Positions 1 through 10,363 of a stretch of 64,000 nt of DNA are shown piece by piece. Each line of letters begins with the position of its first letter. The first letter of the stretch is position 1. Source of the DNA: Chrysophaeum taylorii (taxonomy: Eukaryota; Sar; Pelagophyceae; Pelagomonadales; Pelagomonadaceae); NCBI GenBank assembly GCA_029834535.1, contig JAQMWT010000317.1, positions 372,001 through 436,000 of the forward strand. The letters run 5' to 3'. A model generated the notes under the pieces. The model did not search any database, was not told where the DNA came from, and saw only the letters and a list, made by a program, of their open reading frames with translations. The position numbers and the translations under genes were made by a program.

Positions 1-3000
1 CGCTAAGTACAAGGGCCGACGTCTACCGAAACTGCTGAAGTCACTTTATGGACTTAGGCAATCACCATCCCTTTGGAACAAAGAGATAGACAGCTTCTTC
101 CGTAGCCTTGGTTACAAACGCCTGCATTCGGACTCTTGCCTATATGCTCGAGTATCCGCACATGCTAAGTTCTTCGTAAGCAGTCTGTCTGTAGACGACA
201 TTGTTATTGTGTCCAATGACGACCCTCTTCGTACTGAATTACAGGATGCCCTCCACAAGCGGTATGCTGTAGAGCAGTTTGAACCTGTCCATACCCTCCT
301 AGGCAGGCGTGTGTGTCGCACATCTGACGGCTCCATTTCTCTGGATGTGCAAGCCAAGCTGGATGAACTCTTCGCTGATCACCCAGTCTTGCAGCAACTG
401 ACCCCGCTTAAATATCCTATGTCATCATCCTTCAAGTATAAAGATGGCACTCCTAACACTGAAACAGAGTTGTACATCAATTCGCACTTTGCCACCCTCC
501 TTGGCAAGCTGGTGTTCATGCAAGTTGCCTGCAGACCCGACTTCTCGCAAGCCTTGGGCAGATGTTCGCGTGGTATGCATGCACCCACATATGTTCACGT
601 CCAAATGCTAGAGCATTTGCTTCGCTACCTCAAGAAGCCGGAAAACCGCTCACTTCGCCTCTGGTTTCACCCTAAAGGTAATGCCATTGAAGCTCACCTT
701 CGCACTGTCTCCGCTAATCGAATTGATCTATCCACTGTGGTTGACCACAGGATGTATCTACTGGACAGTTTGACCCCTTAGTTGCCATGGTTGACGCTGA
801 CAATGCCCCTTCCTTAGCACAGGAAGATAGGAAATCTACCACCGGGTTTGTCTTCTATCTTTTCAACTGCCTTATTGGTTGGAAAAGCAAACTTCAACCG
901 ATTGTCTCCTGCTCAACTCACGAAGCTGAGTTGATTGCCCTCAGTATTTGTGCTGATGAAGCTGTTTGGCTACGCAAGCTGCTGTTGGAACTCTCCTTTG
1001 TCGTCAACCCCACCTTCTACGTCAACAATGCTAATGGTGAGAACACCGCTGACCCTGTTGACTTCGATGACAATGACAACCCAATTGCTGAAGATAAGCG
1101 CTTCATCAGAAGCCTACCTCTTTTGTCTGACAATGCTGCCGCTGTTCACACCTCTAATAACCCAGATGAGTCCTCTCGATCCAAGGCACTGTCGACTAGA
1201 TGGTTCAAAATCCGTGAGTATATCTCGCTACAGAAAATACGAGTCCATCACGTTCCCGGCAAGCTGGACGTGGCGGATGGTTTTACAAAGCCACTTGCTG
1301 CTGAGTTCTCCACCTTTCGCTCTCTACTCGGTATGCATCATGCCTCTGACGACATTCCTTTACAGGATTGAAGATGTCTAACCCTAGTGACCGCAACGTC
1401 GTTAAACTAGCAAACTAGCCCTGGCCCTACCTTCTTTTGCCACATTTTTTTTTGTACGTGTCGTGTGAGTGTCTCTAAATGTCGACTGCTACGAGGGGGG
1501 GGGTGTGTGTGGGGAGCATGAAGGATGTGGGTGGGTTGTGTCACTCATGTCTTTTTCTTGGCACTCCCGTGGCCATGGCCGTGGCATCTCTCCAGTCGTT
1601 CGAAGGACAATTCCACTCTCGCTCTCCACGGCCGAGCCTTCTCCCAAGTTGGTTCACAAGCGACAACCCATAACCACTGTCACTCCTACTACCTCCCAGG
1701 CTGCTACTGTCTCACCGACACCAGCTGAGCCTGTTTTACTACAATCCCTAACACTCCAGGATGGCCTCAACATGGATTTTACCCTGATTGAACGAGGATT
1801 CTCTCTTTTTGAGAGCTTCCGTACTCCTGCTACGCCCTTTCTCTCTTCTGTTATGCGAGCGGAAATCTCTACGGCACTCAACTCGATATATGAATCTGCT
1901 GACTCTTTACTGTTTGTGGAACTTACGACCTTCATATCTATGCGCCTACCCATTACTACATTTTGGGAAGCTGCTCCTGCTATTACTTCTATTGGCTGCT
2001 ACAGAGGCCCCAAACGTGAACGTTTCATCCTGTCATCCTATTGTACGCAATGTCTCAACGACTTAGGACAGCCTACATTTCTTGCTTCTACCACATATAA
2101 TTCGAAGTCACAAGCACCTAGTGAACTCCCCACTGAAGTACTGAGTCACCTCAACACAGATGACCACAAGAAGAATGGTCATATTCCCATCTCAACTATC
2201 ACCACTAACATTTGTTGTGCTTGTCACAACACCGATCAGGCGCCCATACAACCTAACGTATGTGCACGTAATGCTACTTCCTTCCAACCCTCCTGTAATG
2301 GGTGCTCAGCCGGTCATATACGCGCAACCATCATACGCACGTATCATTTGCCAAAGGAGCTACATGTTCTCTTGACCAGAAATCTAACGCAACACTCGTC
2401 ACTTGCTCATTTAGTCTTATCAGTAACCGATGCAGCCACAGACTCCACTACTCAATTATCATTGGCACTGGATCTTCGGCTTATTACTCAGATGCACCTG
2501 GAGCATCTTAACTTTCTTGAAACGCTCGAGCGAACACAAGCTCGTAAAACTCAGGCTATGTTCAAGGCCACCAAATACCACCATGTGATTCATACTGTTA
2601 TCCAATCGTGGGTACAACACCTTGACGACTACGTATCATCCTCAGACGATACAAAGCCGCCATCACTCTTGGATGTAATGTTCGGTCCCACCTATACTTC
2701 GGCCGAACGTCAAGACTTTCTGCACTTCCTAAACACGAAATACCCCCTACTTGCACAGCATGTGTTGACCGAAATGTCATTTAACTACTCACTTCCCTCA
2801 TCAGAATCTACTCTGGAAATGTCTTCGCCATCGACACACCCTGCTCCTTCTGCCTCGCCTGATGATGTCGATGCATTGCGTCTACAAGTCGAACAACTCC
2901 AGGAAACTCTTCGCCTATATATTCGCAAGGTCAACACCCTTAGCGCTGAGAATCTATCTCTGGACACAGATCTACAGGCAGCCATTGCTTCATTTACCTC

Positions 3001-3690
3001 CCTGTAAAACCGGCTCTTTCCTCCTACAGCCAATGCACACGTGTAGCTTGTAACACTGTTCAAGATCACAGAGCTGCTGTCTCGCTTAACGCTAACAGCT
3101 TATGATCAATATGCCGCCAACCATTCCTCCACGGACGATCACCTCCATCGTCTACGTGATAATTTGCTCTCGTGTATTCAAAGCATTCCCTTCGCATGTG
3201 AATTGGAAGACCCTTCTATCCTCTCGGATCCGTTCGCTGAGTCCAACTTTTTGGAAAACCAACTGGACACCATACAACTTGACTCACTAGTGCCATCCCT
3301 ACTGAATGCTTTACTTGCACTCACGTTTCGTATGGTACCACACCATTCTACTATTGGCGTTCACCGCCTGACAGCAGAAGCTGACGAAGACGATACCGAT
3401 ACCCTCGAACCAGTAACGTCCACTACCTCAGATAGCTTTAACACACTGTCTGTCGTACCTGTGTTTCGTAATGCTCTGTTCAAAAGCGTCAAGTCGACTC
3501 TCAGCTCCACCAAGTCCAAGCCCTAAGACACCCTGTTACACTCTTGATGCCTCTTATGTGACCTCTGCGACCATCGAGACTGTATTCTCCTTCCTTTCAT
3601 TTTTTTTCTTTCTTCTTCATCATCATCTTTCTCAAGAGATGCTCTACAGTCGCACCTTGCGCTTAAGACATCTCGAGGGGGTGCAGAGAA
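1..3690 (+). mobile_element. Ty1/copia-type LTR retrotransposon remnant (fossil)
   Basis: The left end lies outside the window. The part seen is the end of pol: reverse transcriptase (motif LKSLYGLRQSP near 25-60) followed by RNase H (STTGFVFYLF, SCSTHEAELIAL) and the typical copia end VADGFTKPL, finishing near 1371. It is broken, with about two or more breaks in the visible part. A purine tract followed by TG occurs at 1493-1504, and a second one at 3675-3683. Either could mark the start of the 3' LTR, and without the 5' LTR I cannot choose. The sequence looks less GC-rich than the host genes. Age cannot be judged from one partial copy. The right boundary given is an estimate. Confidence 0.85.
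1547..3007 (+). CDS. ORF of unknown function beside the copia pol
   Basis: An open frame of about 486 residues from the first in-frame ATG (the frame itself opens at 1469). I do not recognise the family. It is rich in Ser, Thr and Pro at the N terminus. The middle has paired cysteines (ICCACHNTDQAP, then CNGCSAGH) that could bind a metal. Residues from about 440 to the end form a likely coiled coil (DALRLQVEQLQETL). Base composition and codon use resemble the copia pol rather than the GC-rich host genes, so it probably belongs to the element as an extra 3' ORF or to a neighbouring fossil. Whether it is expressed is unknown. Confidence 0.4.
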   Translation: MSFSWHSRGHGRGISPVVRRTIPLSLSTAEPSPKLVHKRQPITTVTPTTSQAATVSPTPAEPVLLQSLTLQDGLNMDFTLIERGFSLFESFRTPATPFLSSVMRAEISTALNSIYESADSLLFVELTTFISMRLPITTFWEAAPAITSIGCYRGPKRERFILSSYCTQCLNDLGQPTFLASTTYNSKSQAPSELPTEVLSHLNTDDHKKNGHIPISTITTNICCACHNTDQAPIQPNVCARNATSFQPSCNGCSAGHIRATIIRTYHLPKELHVLLTRNLTQHSSLAHLVLSVTDAATDSTTQLSLALDLRLITQMHLEHLNFLETLERTQARKTQAMFKATKYHHVIHTVIQSWVQHLDDYVSSSDDTKPPSLLDVMFGPTYTSAERQDFLHFLNTKYPLLAQHVLTEMSFNYSLPSSESTLEMSSPSTHPAPSASPDDVDALRLQVEQLQETLRLYIRKVNTLSAENLSLDTDLQAAIASFTSL

Positions 3691-4310
3691 ATCTGCTGCC
3701 TCTTACCCTTATCCGTCCGTTGAGAACGTGATCTCTTCCTTACCCTTATTATTCCTTTCTACCACAATCAAATAGTCCTCCTCTGATTTGTGCCTACGCT
3801 CATCATCATGGTCTAGCGCGTCCCGAGGTATGTAGCACTATACACTTAACCTTTCTCGTGCAGTGCTAGATGCCGCCTGTCGTGTTCTGAGGATATAGGG
3901 AACATAACCTTTCATTCCCCGAATTAACCTTCCAGGCGTTCGCGATGAGACGGGGTGGTTTCCCAGGTGACTTACCACTGCTTGCTCTAAATGCTCTGCA
4001 GAATCACCAGGCAGCCTCTGCGCTCCAAGAGTATCCATCACCCGATGGTCCGTTCGAGCCAAGCCGCCAATTTGGAGCTTTCGAGTCGCGTACCACCGAG
4101 ATCTTTGATGTGCCTGCAAAAAACGCGACGATATTATGATGGCTAGATGTATGTTATTCCGAGACGAGGTAGAAGGTAAAGAGGAGAAAGAAGAAAATAT
4201 CATGACGTGTCCAACAACAATGCCCCGGAATTGGAGAAGATGAAGGAATAGGTGTGAATGAATAAATAAATAAATAAATAAGAGTGACCAACCACCATCG
4301 CAAGGCAGGA
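3008..4310. other. Retroelement 3' flank and intergenic DNA
   Basis: From 3008 to 3674 the low-GC composition continues and includes a short open stretch (3164-3526, acidic, SDSFNTLSVVPV) that may be more of the same element. From 3682 the sequence after the purine tract could be a short LTR, but no matching copy is present to confirm it. From 3840 to 4260 I see no gene. A (AATA)n microsatellite lies at 4258-4282, just past the 3' end of the U1-70K gene. Confidence 0.4.
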
Positions 4311-5285
4311 TTAGTAGCGGCGAGAGCGGTCTCGGGACCTGGAGCGGTCGCGGCGACGGCGGTCGCGATCCCGGTCGCGATCCCGGTCGCCGCGATCCCG
4401 ATGATCGCGATCCCGATGGTCGCGATCCCGGTCGCCGCGATCCCGATGGTCGCGATAACGGTCCCTGTCGTCGCCGCGGCGATCGTAGCGGTCGCGGCGG
4501 TCGCGGCTCGAGTCGCGCCTCGGTGGACTGCGGGGACGGCGGTCGTAGCGCGGAGCCGCGGGCGGCTGCCTCGCGGGTGCTGGCGGGGCCGTCGGTTTTG
4601 GCTGAGGACCCTTGCGCGTCGCGCCGCCAAGACCGCCGCCGAGGCGCCTCGGCTTCCAGTGCTTGACCGTGCGTCCGCGCTCGACGTCGACGAGGATGCG
4701 TCGGCCGTCGATCTTCCGACCGTCGGCACGCTTGTAGGCAGTGCGCATGTCGCTCTCCTTCTCGAACTCGACGAAGGCGTAACCGCGGGGTTTGCCGTGG
4801 CCGTTCTCGACGTCGGAGCCAGTCTCCGTAACCATTCTCAACGCCTTAACGGGCCCAAACTGCTCGAACTCGCGCCGGAGCTTGTCCTCGGTGGTCTCGT
4901 AGCTGAGGCGCCCCACAAATAGCGTCTTGTAGGCGTCGGTGGTCGTGGCGCTGGCGATTTCAGACCGCGGCGCGTGAGGGTCCCAACTCGAAACCGCTTC
5001 CGAAATCTTCGCGTCGTGTTCGGCCTGCTGCTTGGCCTTCTTCGCGACTCGCCGATCGCGCGGTGTCTCCTCGATGATGCGCTCGGGGGGATCCGTCGTC
5101 TCGAGCAAGTTCGTCCACGCCGCGAGCCCGCCGTAGGCCGAGCATTTGCGCTTCCGGAGCTTTTCTTTGAACGGCAGGGGCGGCCCCGGCTGGAACATCG
5201 CCTTGAGCGCGGGCGGCAGGTGAGTGATCGGTGGCCCGCCGCCAAAGGCCATCTGGCCCTTCGGGGTCATCTTTCGACCAGCCAT
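4311..5285 (-). CDS. SNRNP70: U1 snRNP 70 kDa protein (U1-70K)
   Basis: U1-70K binds stem-loop I of U1 snRNA and helps the U1 snRNP recognise 5' splice sites in the nucleus. The 324-residue product has the family order: an N-terminal region (THLPPALKAMFQPGPPLP), a basic helix with WDPH, then one RRM with RNP2 (LFVGRLSY) and RNP1 (RGYAFVEF), directly followed by the family signature DGRKIDGRRILVDVERGRTV and LGGGLGG. The tail is an Arg/Asp/Ser-rich RD/RS domain made of RDRDHRD units, whose DNA is a tandem GC-rich repeat at about 4315-4520. The start was taken at MAGRKMTP. Ten more residues upstream are in frame but look less like the family. It is a single exon. A splicing factor fits the presence of spliceosomal introns in the neighbours. 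Confidence 0.96.
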   Translation of the reverse strand: MAGRKMTPKGQMAFGGGPPITHLPPALKAMFQPGPPLPFKEKLRKRKCSAYGGLAAWTNLLETTDPPERIIEETPRDRRVAKKAKQQAEHDAKISEAVSSWDPHAPRSEIASATTTDAYKTLFVGRLSYETTEDKLRREFEQFGPVKALRMVTETGSDVENGHGKPRGYAFVEFEKESDMRTAYKRADGRKIDGRRILVDVERGRTVKHWKPRRLGGGLGGATRKGPQPKPTAPPAPARQPPAAPRYDRRPRSPPRRDSSRDRRDRYDRRGDDRDRYRDHRDRGDRDRDHRDRDHRDRGDRDRDRDRDRRRRDRSRSRDRSRRY

Positions 5286-5446
5286 TCTTGGATCGTGTCC
5301 AGACGACAGAGACAAAAACTACCTCGCCATTCGCTGACGCCCGCGCTACTCACGCTCAAACCCTAGACCGTTGGTCTGTCTGTCTGTCTGTCTATTCGGT
5401 TGGTGGGCCAAATCGTTATAGAGAAGAAAAGAAGGCTCCTCTTCTC

Positions 5447-7468
5447 CTAGACGTTGTTGAGGCTTTTGGACATCATCGTCGACGGGCCGCCATCGTCGTC
5501 GTCGTCGAGGTATGCCGTGACCTGAAGGATGAGGGGGTGGTTGTGGAGGGGTGTTGGGAAGAAGCGATCGATAAAGTTGGCGAGAAAACCGTGGTCGTAG
5601 GGATTCTTGAAGGCGAGGGTCTCGGGGTCGCGGAAGTAGTCGTATCGGTGGAAGTTCATGTGCTCGTTCGTGGTCAGGTTGGACCTAAGCAAAAAAAAAA
5701 AAATAACGGCACGCAAGAACACCAAGAAAGGCGTTTGTTTCTCCGCGCGCGCGCGCACCCGACGAGCTGCGCGTGGTAGACGACCATCGCGACGCCGAAG
5801 AGGATGAAGGGGACGAACCAGACTTGCGTCGCGACGAGGGCCCAGTCCTTTCCGTGGCGTATCTGGTACGCAATGGCCACGTACTGCCACTCGAGGGCGG
5901 CGAGCGTGAAGGAAAGGCAGTAGAGAAAAAAGTAACGGTAGTTGTAGAGGCCGACGGCGTTTCCCACGTAGGGACAATAGTGGTCGAAGGCCATGACGCA
6001 CTTGCGGCGGACCCTACAGTGCTTGGCTCGGAGGGGGCGCTGTATGTGACACGAGTGGCAGAGCGTCGGATGGTCGGCGGGCGGCGGCGCGCCGCGTAAT
6101 TTTTTTACGGAGGGAACCTTCGGGGGCTGGCGGCCGTCGACGAGGCGGTCGAAGTAGGCGTCGTAGGCGCGGCGGAGCGCGCCGTCGAACATGCGGCCGT
6201 CGATCGTGCCCGGGTCGACGCGCCACGCGAGCACGAAGGCGATCCAGGCGACGATCTGCGTGTTGAGGTTGATCGCGTGGACGACCGCCGGCACGTCGAC
6301 GAAAGAATCCGACGAGACGCCTTTCGCGTCGACCGCGCCGCCTACGGGGGCTAAGTAAGGGGGTCGCGGTTAAAAATCTCGGCAGGTCCACTTGCTCACC
6401 GTAAAAGCGGAGAAAATAGGCAAAGTAAAAGAATTGAGCGACGAGCTTGTTGAAGACCATGACGGCCCACGGCCATTTCATCGCCTCTGGGTTCGAGCCT
6501 CCGAGAAACCAGTACACGCAGGCCTTGAGGGTCATCTTCTCGCGCGCAAACGCGAGGAAGCCGCGCTCGCACAAGGGCCGCTGAGACTCGAGGAAGCGCG
6601 CGACGGCGCCGCGGCGCTTCTCCCTCGCGAGGTCGAGGGGCGTCTTTCGTTTCTTGTCGCGGGCATCGAGCATCTGGCGCGGGGTCGCCCTGTCAGCCGG
6701 CGGCGCGTCGATTAAGAGGTACTCGGCGATGCTCAGGTTGCCGCAGAGTGCGGCGAGGTGGAGAGGCGTCTGGCCGTAAGCGTCGGCGTCGTCGATCGCG
6801 AGGCCGAGGTGGTGCAGGAGTCCCACGATTTCCAAGTTACCCTTGTAGGAGGCCCAGTGCAGTGCCGAATCGTCGTTTTTGTCCAAAATGCGGACGTCGG
6901 CGCCAATTTTTACCAGGTAAGCGACCGCGTCGGCCTGGCCCCACTGAGAGGCGATAATCAGAGGCGTGCACCCCTGGAGGTCTCTCGCGTTGACGTCCGC
7001 GCCGTACGCCACCAGAAGCCGCATGCACGCGATGCGGTTCTCGGTGCACGCCCAATGGAGCGGCCGCATCCCGACCTCGTCGCGCGACGGCGCGTCGGCG
7101 GGCGCGCCGCGCTCGAGGAGTTTCTCGAGCAAAATTGCGTCTCCGCGTTTCGCAGCCCAGTGAGTCAAAGCGTGGCCGCCCTCGTCGGTCGCCGCACACG
7201 CGGCGCGCGGCTCGGCGCCCGACGCGCTCAGTTTTTTCAGAATACTCTCGACATGCACCCTCGACGCGCCGCTCTTCACGGCGGCGAACAGCTTCTCGAC
7301 GCTCGCCTCCTCGTCCTTCGCCTCGACGCGACCCGCGCTGAAGCAGCTCGTCGAATCCCCCGCACTCCCTCCCTCTACGACGACCGTCCCCTGGACCTTG
7401 TGCACCTTGTGCTGGTGTTCCCCGCTGCCGGTGGTGGTGATTACCGTCCCGCGCCGCGCACCCATCAT
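5447..7468 (-). CDS. Ankyrin-repeat DHYC-type palmitoyltransferase (AKR1/ZDHHC17-like)
   Basis: Three exons by my reading: 7468-6400, 6350-5759 and 5684-5447, with introns of 49 nt (6399-6351) and 74 nt (5758-5685), both GT-AG and in phase, giving 632 residues. Five or so ankyrin repeats (ALTHWAAKRGD, PLHWACTENR, TPLIIASQWGQ, ALHWASYKGN, TPLHLAALCGN) precede membrane segments and a cysteine-rich domain ending FDHYCPYVGN, then the TTxE motif (LTTNEHMNF). Such enzymes S-acylate proteins on Golgi or plasma membranes. The active tetrad is DHYC as in yeast Akr1, not DHHC. One zinc cysteine appears to be replaced by Arg: HCRVRRKC where the family has HCxxCxxC. The N-terminal 60 residues are low-complexity, so the exact start is uncertain. 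Confidence 0.92.
5685..5758 (-). other. Short spliceosomal intron
   Basis: A 74-nt intron with donor GTGCGC and acceptor TGCTTAG preceded by a long T run. Removal restores the frame from HAQLVG to SNLTTNE, which completes the TTxE motif that follows the DHHC domain in this enzyme family. Confidence 0.85.
6351..6399 (-). other. Short spliceosomal intron
   Basis: A 49-nt intron in the DHYC palmitoyltransferase gene. The donor is GTGAGC after the codons for RFY, and the acceptor is CTTACTTAG. Removal joins the frames in phase 1 and continues into GGAVDAKGV, ahead of the next membrane segment. Confidence 0.8.
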
Positions 7469-7829
7469 CGTCTTGTGCGGTGGTCCGTTGAGCCCTCCCT
7501 CCCTCCCTCCCTCAACAGCGCCCGAACACTCATCAAGATACGATGATGACCTGGTCCAAAGTGCGGACCTACCGAAACATGGGCGTGAGTTTTAGTAGTA
7601 GTAGCGTTCAAGGGCCGACGCCACATCTCGACGCGATCAGAGTCGTCGACGACGAGGACCGGGCGCGCCGCCGCTTGAACAACAACAACAACAACAACAA
7701 CAAGCAGCCGACCGAGGCGGCTTTGGTCTCCGGCCTCGACTTGATCCGCACCGCTGGTTGGGCGTGCGACGTGCGACGCGTTGAGCGCGAACTCAGCAAG
7801 ACCGGACCGGCGTGGGGACTCCAGGCGCC

Positions 7830-7862
<33 letters not shown>

Positions 7863-8137
7863 CGATGAGCAGCAACAAAATTTCTTCTTCAAGGATACTG
7901 CTTCGTTTGAGGCGACGACGACGACGCGGGCCTCGAAGACCGACGAGTCCAATCATGAAAGAATCGGCCCGACTCCGTGGCAGCGCGTCACGGATGATAC
8001 GTGGCTCTGGCACGGTCGCAGGGTCCACGTCGTCGTTCAAGACCCTCATCATCATCGTCAGCAGCAGCAGCAGCAGCAGCAGCCTGGTTATTATGATTAG
8101 CAGCAGCAGCCTGGTTATTATTATTATTATTATTAGG
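7469..8137. repeat. Triplet-repeat-rich intergenic region
   Basis: The region between the palmitoyltransferase start and the end of the next ankyrin gene is packed with microsatellites: (AAC)n near 7679-7702, TAC/GAC runs at 7831-7868, GACGAC near 7912, (CAG)n at 8060-8083 and (ATT)n at 8113-8135. A plus-strand open frame (7543-8100, beginning MMTWSKVRTYRNMG) starts 74 nt from the divergent palmitoyltransferase start, and a GTGAGT donor-like site follows its first 14 codons. A small spliced gene is therefore possible. The rest of that frame is homopolymer-rich and unconvincing. Confidence 0.4.
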
Positions 8138-9613
8138 TTACAAAATTCGGCGGAAGAAGTGGTATTGTTCCGGGTAGTCGTCAGGTTCCTCTTCGCGACC
8201 GCGCCACAAGGCGCGGAGGTCGTCCCCGTCGATCTCCCAAAAGGCCGGGTTTGCCGCGCAGCATCCGTTGGCTCGCGCCCACATAAGGACGTCAACGTGG
8301 CCGCCTCGAGCGGCGAGGGCGCATGTCCCCTCGTCCCACGGACAGTTGTTGGCTCGCGCCCACATAAGGACCTCGAGATGGCCGCCCTGGGCCGCGTGCG
8401 CGCAAGTCCACTCGTCCCAAGGACAGCCGTTGTCTCTCGCCCACTCTAGGACGTCGAGATGGGCGTTCCTGGCGGCCATGGCGCAGGTCGCTTCGCTCCA
8501 CGGACATTCGTCGGCGCGCGCCCACTGGAGCACGCGGAGGTGGCCGCCCTGGGCGGCGCGCGCGCAGGTCGCCTCGTCCCAGGGGCAAGCGTTACGACGA
8601 CTCCACTCGAGGACGTCGAGGTGGCCTCCCTCGGCGGCCGCGGCGCAGGTACGTTCATCCCACGGACACCCGTTGGACCGAGCCCACTTGAGGATCTCGA
8701 GATATCCGCCGCGCGCGGCCCACATGCAAGTTCGCTCGTCCCAGCGAAATCCGTTTTTTCGGGCCCACTCGAGGATTTCTATACGACCTCCGTGCGCCGC
8801 CTCGGCGCACGTGTCTTCGTCGCGAGGGCACCCGTTGGCGCAGGCCCACTCGAGCACCGAGAGATGCCCGCGAAAGGCCGCGACGCTGCACGTGAACCGG
8901 TCCCACGGACACTCGTTGGCGCGCGCCCACGCGAGGACGTGAAGATGACCGCCGCGCGCCGCCTCCCAGGCCGTCAATTCCGTCCAGGGACACCCCTTGG
9001 CTCGCGCCCACTTCAGAATATCGAGGTGACCGCCTCGAGCCGCGATGTCGCACACGTCGCACCACAACGGACTCGAACGTCGCAAAAACCAATCTAGCCA
9101 CTCCATCGCGCCCGCTTGCACGAACTCTTCCAGTTCCTTCGCCGTCCTGATACAACCCGCGTCCCTGTCCGTCCGCCACACGCCCGACGGCAACTGGACG
9201 TTCTCGTCCACCTTCGGGTCGTACCCGTGCCCCGGGACCATCAGCTTGAGCAGTTCGCGCGCGTGATTCTCCACGCCCCCTTTGTCGAACAGCTTTGAGA
9301 TTTCCACCAGATGCGATTGCTCCTCGATGCGCTTGCGCACCAGCGCGTTCACAGCCCCCAGGGAAACGCCCTTCACGAAGCTGAACACCCACTCCTCTTC
9401 CACGTCAATCAGCCCCTGAAGCGCCAAACGCTTGCCCTCCTCGCTGCTCTCCTCCTCCTCCTCCTCCTCCTCCTCCTCCTCCTCGATGCCGTTGAATATC
9501 GCCCGGGCCTTCAAGTCAACGAGATACCCCAGCGCAACGCCCCTCGGGCTGCGCTCTTTTTTCCGCTGCGTCTTGTCCTCCTTCTGGATCTCGCACGATG
9601 TTGTTCTCGGCAT
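8138..9613 (-). CDS. Ankyrin-repeat protein of the CPWDE type
   Basis: A single-exon protein of 491 residues. After a charged N terminus with a Glu run (coded by GAG repeats around 9445-9486) come ten tandem units of 26-27 residues, roughly at residues 185-455, with the pattern GGHLxVLxWARANGCPWDExTCAxAA. This is the ankyrin-like repeat expanded in heterokont algae, oomycetes and some large DNA viruses. It probably mediates protein binding. Partners are unknown. There is no signal peptide or membrane segment. The start was taken at MPRTTSCEI, because the upstream in-frame Met lies in a CAA/TTG repeat. The C terminus (EQYHFFRRIL) follows a non-repeat cap. The family is sure, the function is not. 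Confidence 0.85.
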   Translation of the reverse strand: MPRTTSCEIQKEDKTQRKKERSPRGVALGYLVDLKARAIFNGIEEEEEEEEEEEESSEEGKRLALQGLIDVEEEWVFSFVKGVSLGAVNALVRKRIEEQSHLVEISKLFDKGGVENHARELLKLMVPGHGYDPKVDENVQLPSGVWRTDRDAGCIRTAKELEEFVQAGAMEWLDWFLRRSSPLWCDVCDIAARGGHLDILKWARAKGCPWTELTAWEAARGGHLHVLAWARANECPWDRFTCSVAAFRGHLSVLEWACANGCPRDEDTCAEAAHGGRIEILEWARKNGFRWDERTCMWAARGGYLEILKWARSNGCPWDERTCAAAAEGGHLDVLEWSRRNACPWDEATCARAAQGGHLRVLQWARADECPWSEATCAMAARNAHLDVLEWARDNGCPWDEWTCAHAAQGGHLEVLMWARANNCPWDEGTCALAARGGHVDVLMWARANGCCAANPAFWEIDGDDLRALWRGREEEPDDYPEQYHFFRRIL

Positions 9614-10363
9614 CAACAACAACAACAACAACACCAATGGAACGGACGCGCCTTCGTCCGTTGGGGGACTGTGTTTCGGGGGAGGTCGTGCACCGAGTCA
9701 GTCGGTCGTTCGTTCGTTCGTTCGTTCGTTCGTTCGAACCCCCCAAGAACGGCGGCACTTTTGGACTTGAGATCGTGCGTGAATGTTGATTTGCTTTCGA
9801 TTTCGACGGCGGTGCAGGTCCAGCATATTTTGTTGTATCTCGCTTGATCTCCGAGATCTCGTCTCCGATTCGATCTGCTTCTTGCTCGCCATCTTACAAC
9901 CGTGGTCGTCGATCTTCGATAGAGCCAGAGCTTCTGGAGGCAAGGCTTTTCGCATCCGCGCCAGTTCAGCGCCGTCAATATCGAAGAAGCAACAGCATAG
10001 AGGCCGCGCGCCAAATGAAGTGAGTGACGACGACGACCAAGAATTTGATCTGATCGCCCGGTGGTTGCACTCCGAACATGACCTTGTTGCCCAATCTGAA
10101 TGTCGTTACGTTGATCCGCGGACTTCACTCACGTCAAAGCGCGACGACGCCGACAACAGAGTCCATTCGGAGCCCTTGAAACCAAAAACAGAAGCAGTCG
10201 TTCCCACTTTTTTGCGCGCGACAAAAATTCATGTCGCGAGAGAGAGAGAGAGAGAGAGAGAGGCATTTGTGATGCGCCGGCAGTCTTGGGCACCGCAGCT
10301 GCAGCACTTTTCTTGAGGTGCTATCGGAAGGTTGACGTTTTAGGACACAGAAGTAATAATTAA
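9614..10363. other. Intergenic region, no supported gene
   Basis: This holds a (CGTT)n microsatellite at 9706-9736 and a (GA)n run at 10241-10261. Short open frames exist on both strands (for example minus 9891-9700, beginning MASKKQIESE), but none has a recognisable domain. It presumably carries the promoter of the ankyrin gene on its left. Confidence 0.4.

Noticed and set aside
6485-6500. tRNA B-box-like sequence GGGTTCGAGCC
   Set aside because: It lies within the coding sequence of the palmitoyltransferase, and no A box, stems or anticodon arm can be built around it.
7465-8295. Minus-strand frame with Leu, Ile and Val runs
   Set aside because: The hydrophobic runs come from microsatellites and have no signal or membrane-protein pattern.
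9706-9736. CGTT tandem repeat considered as telomere-like or regulatory
   Set aside because: It is a short simple repeat of four bases, not a known telomere unit, and has no neighbouring telomeric features.
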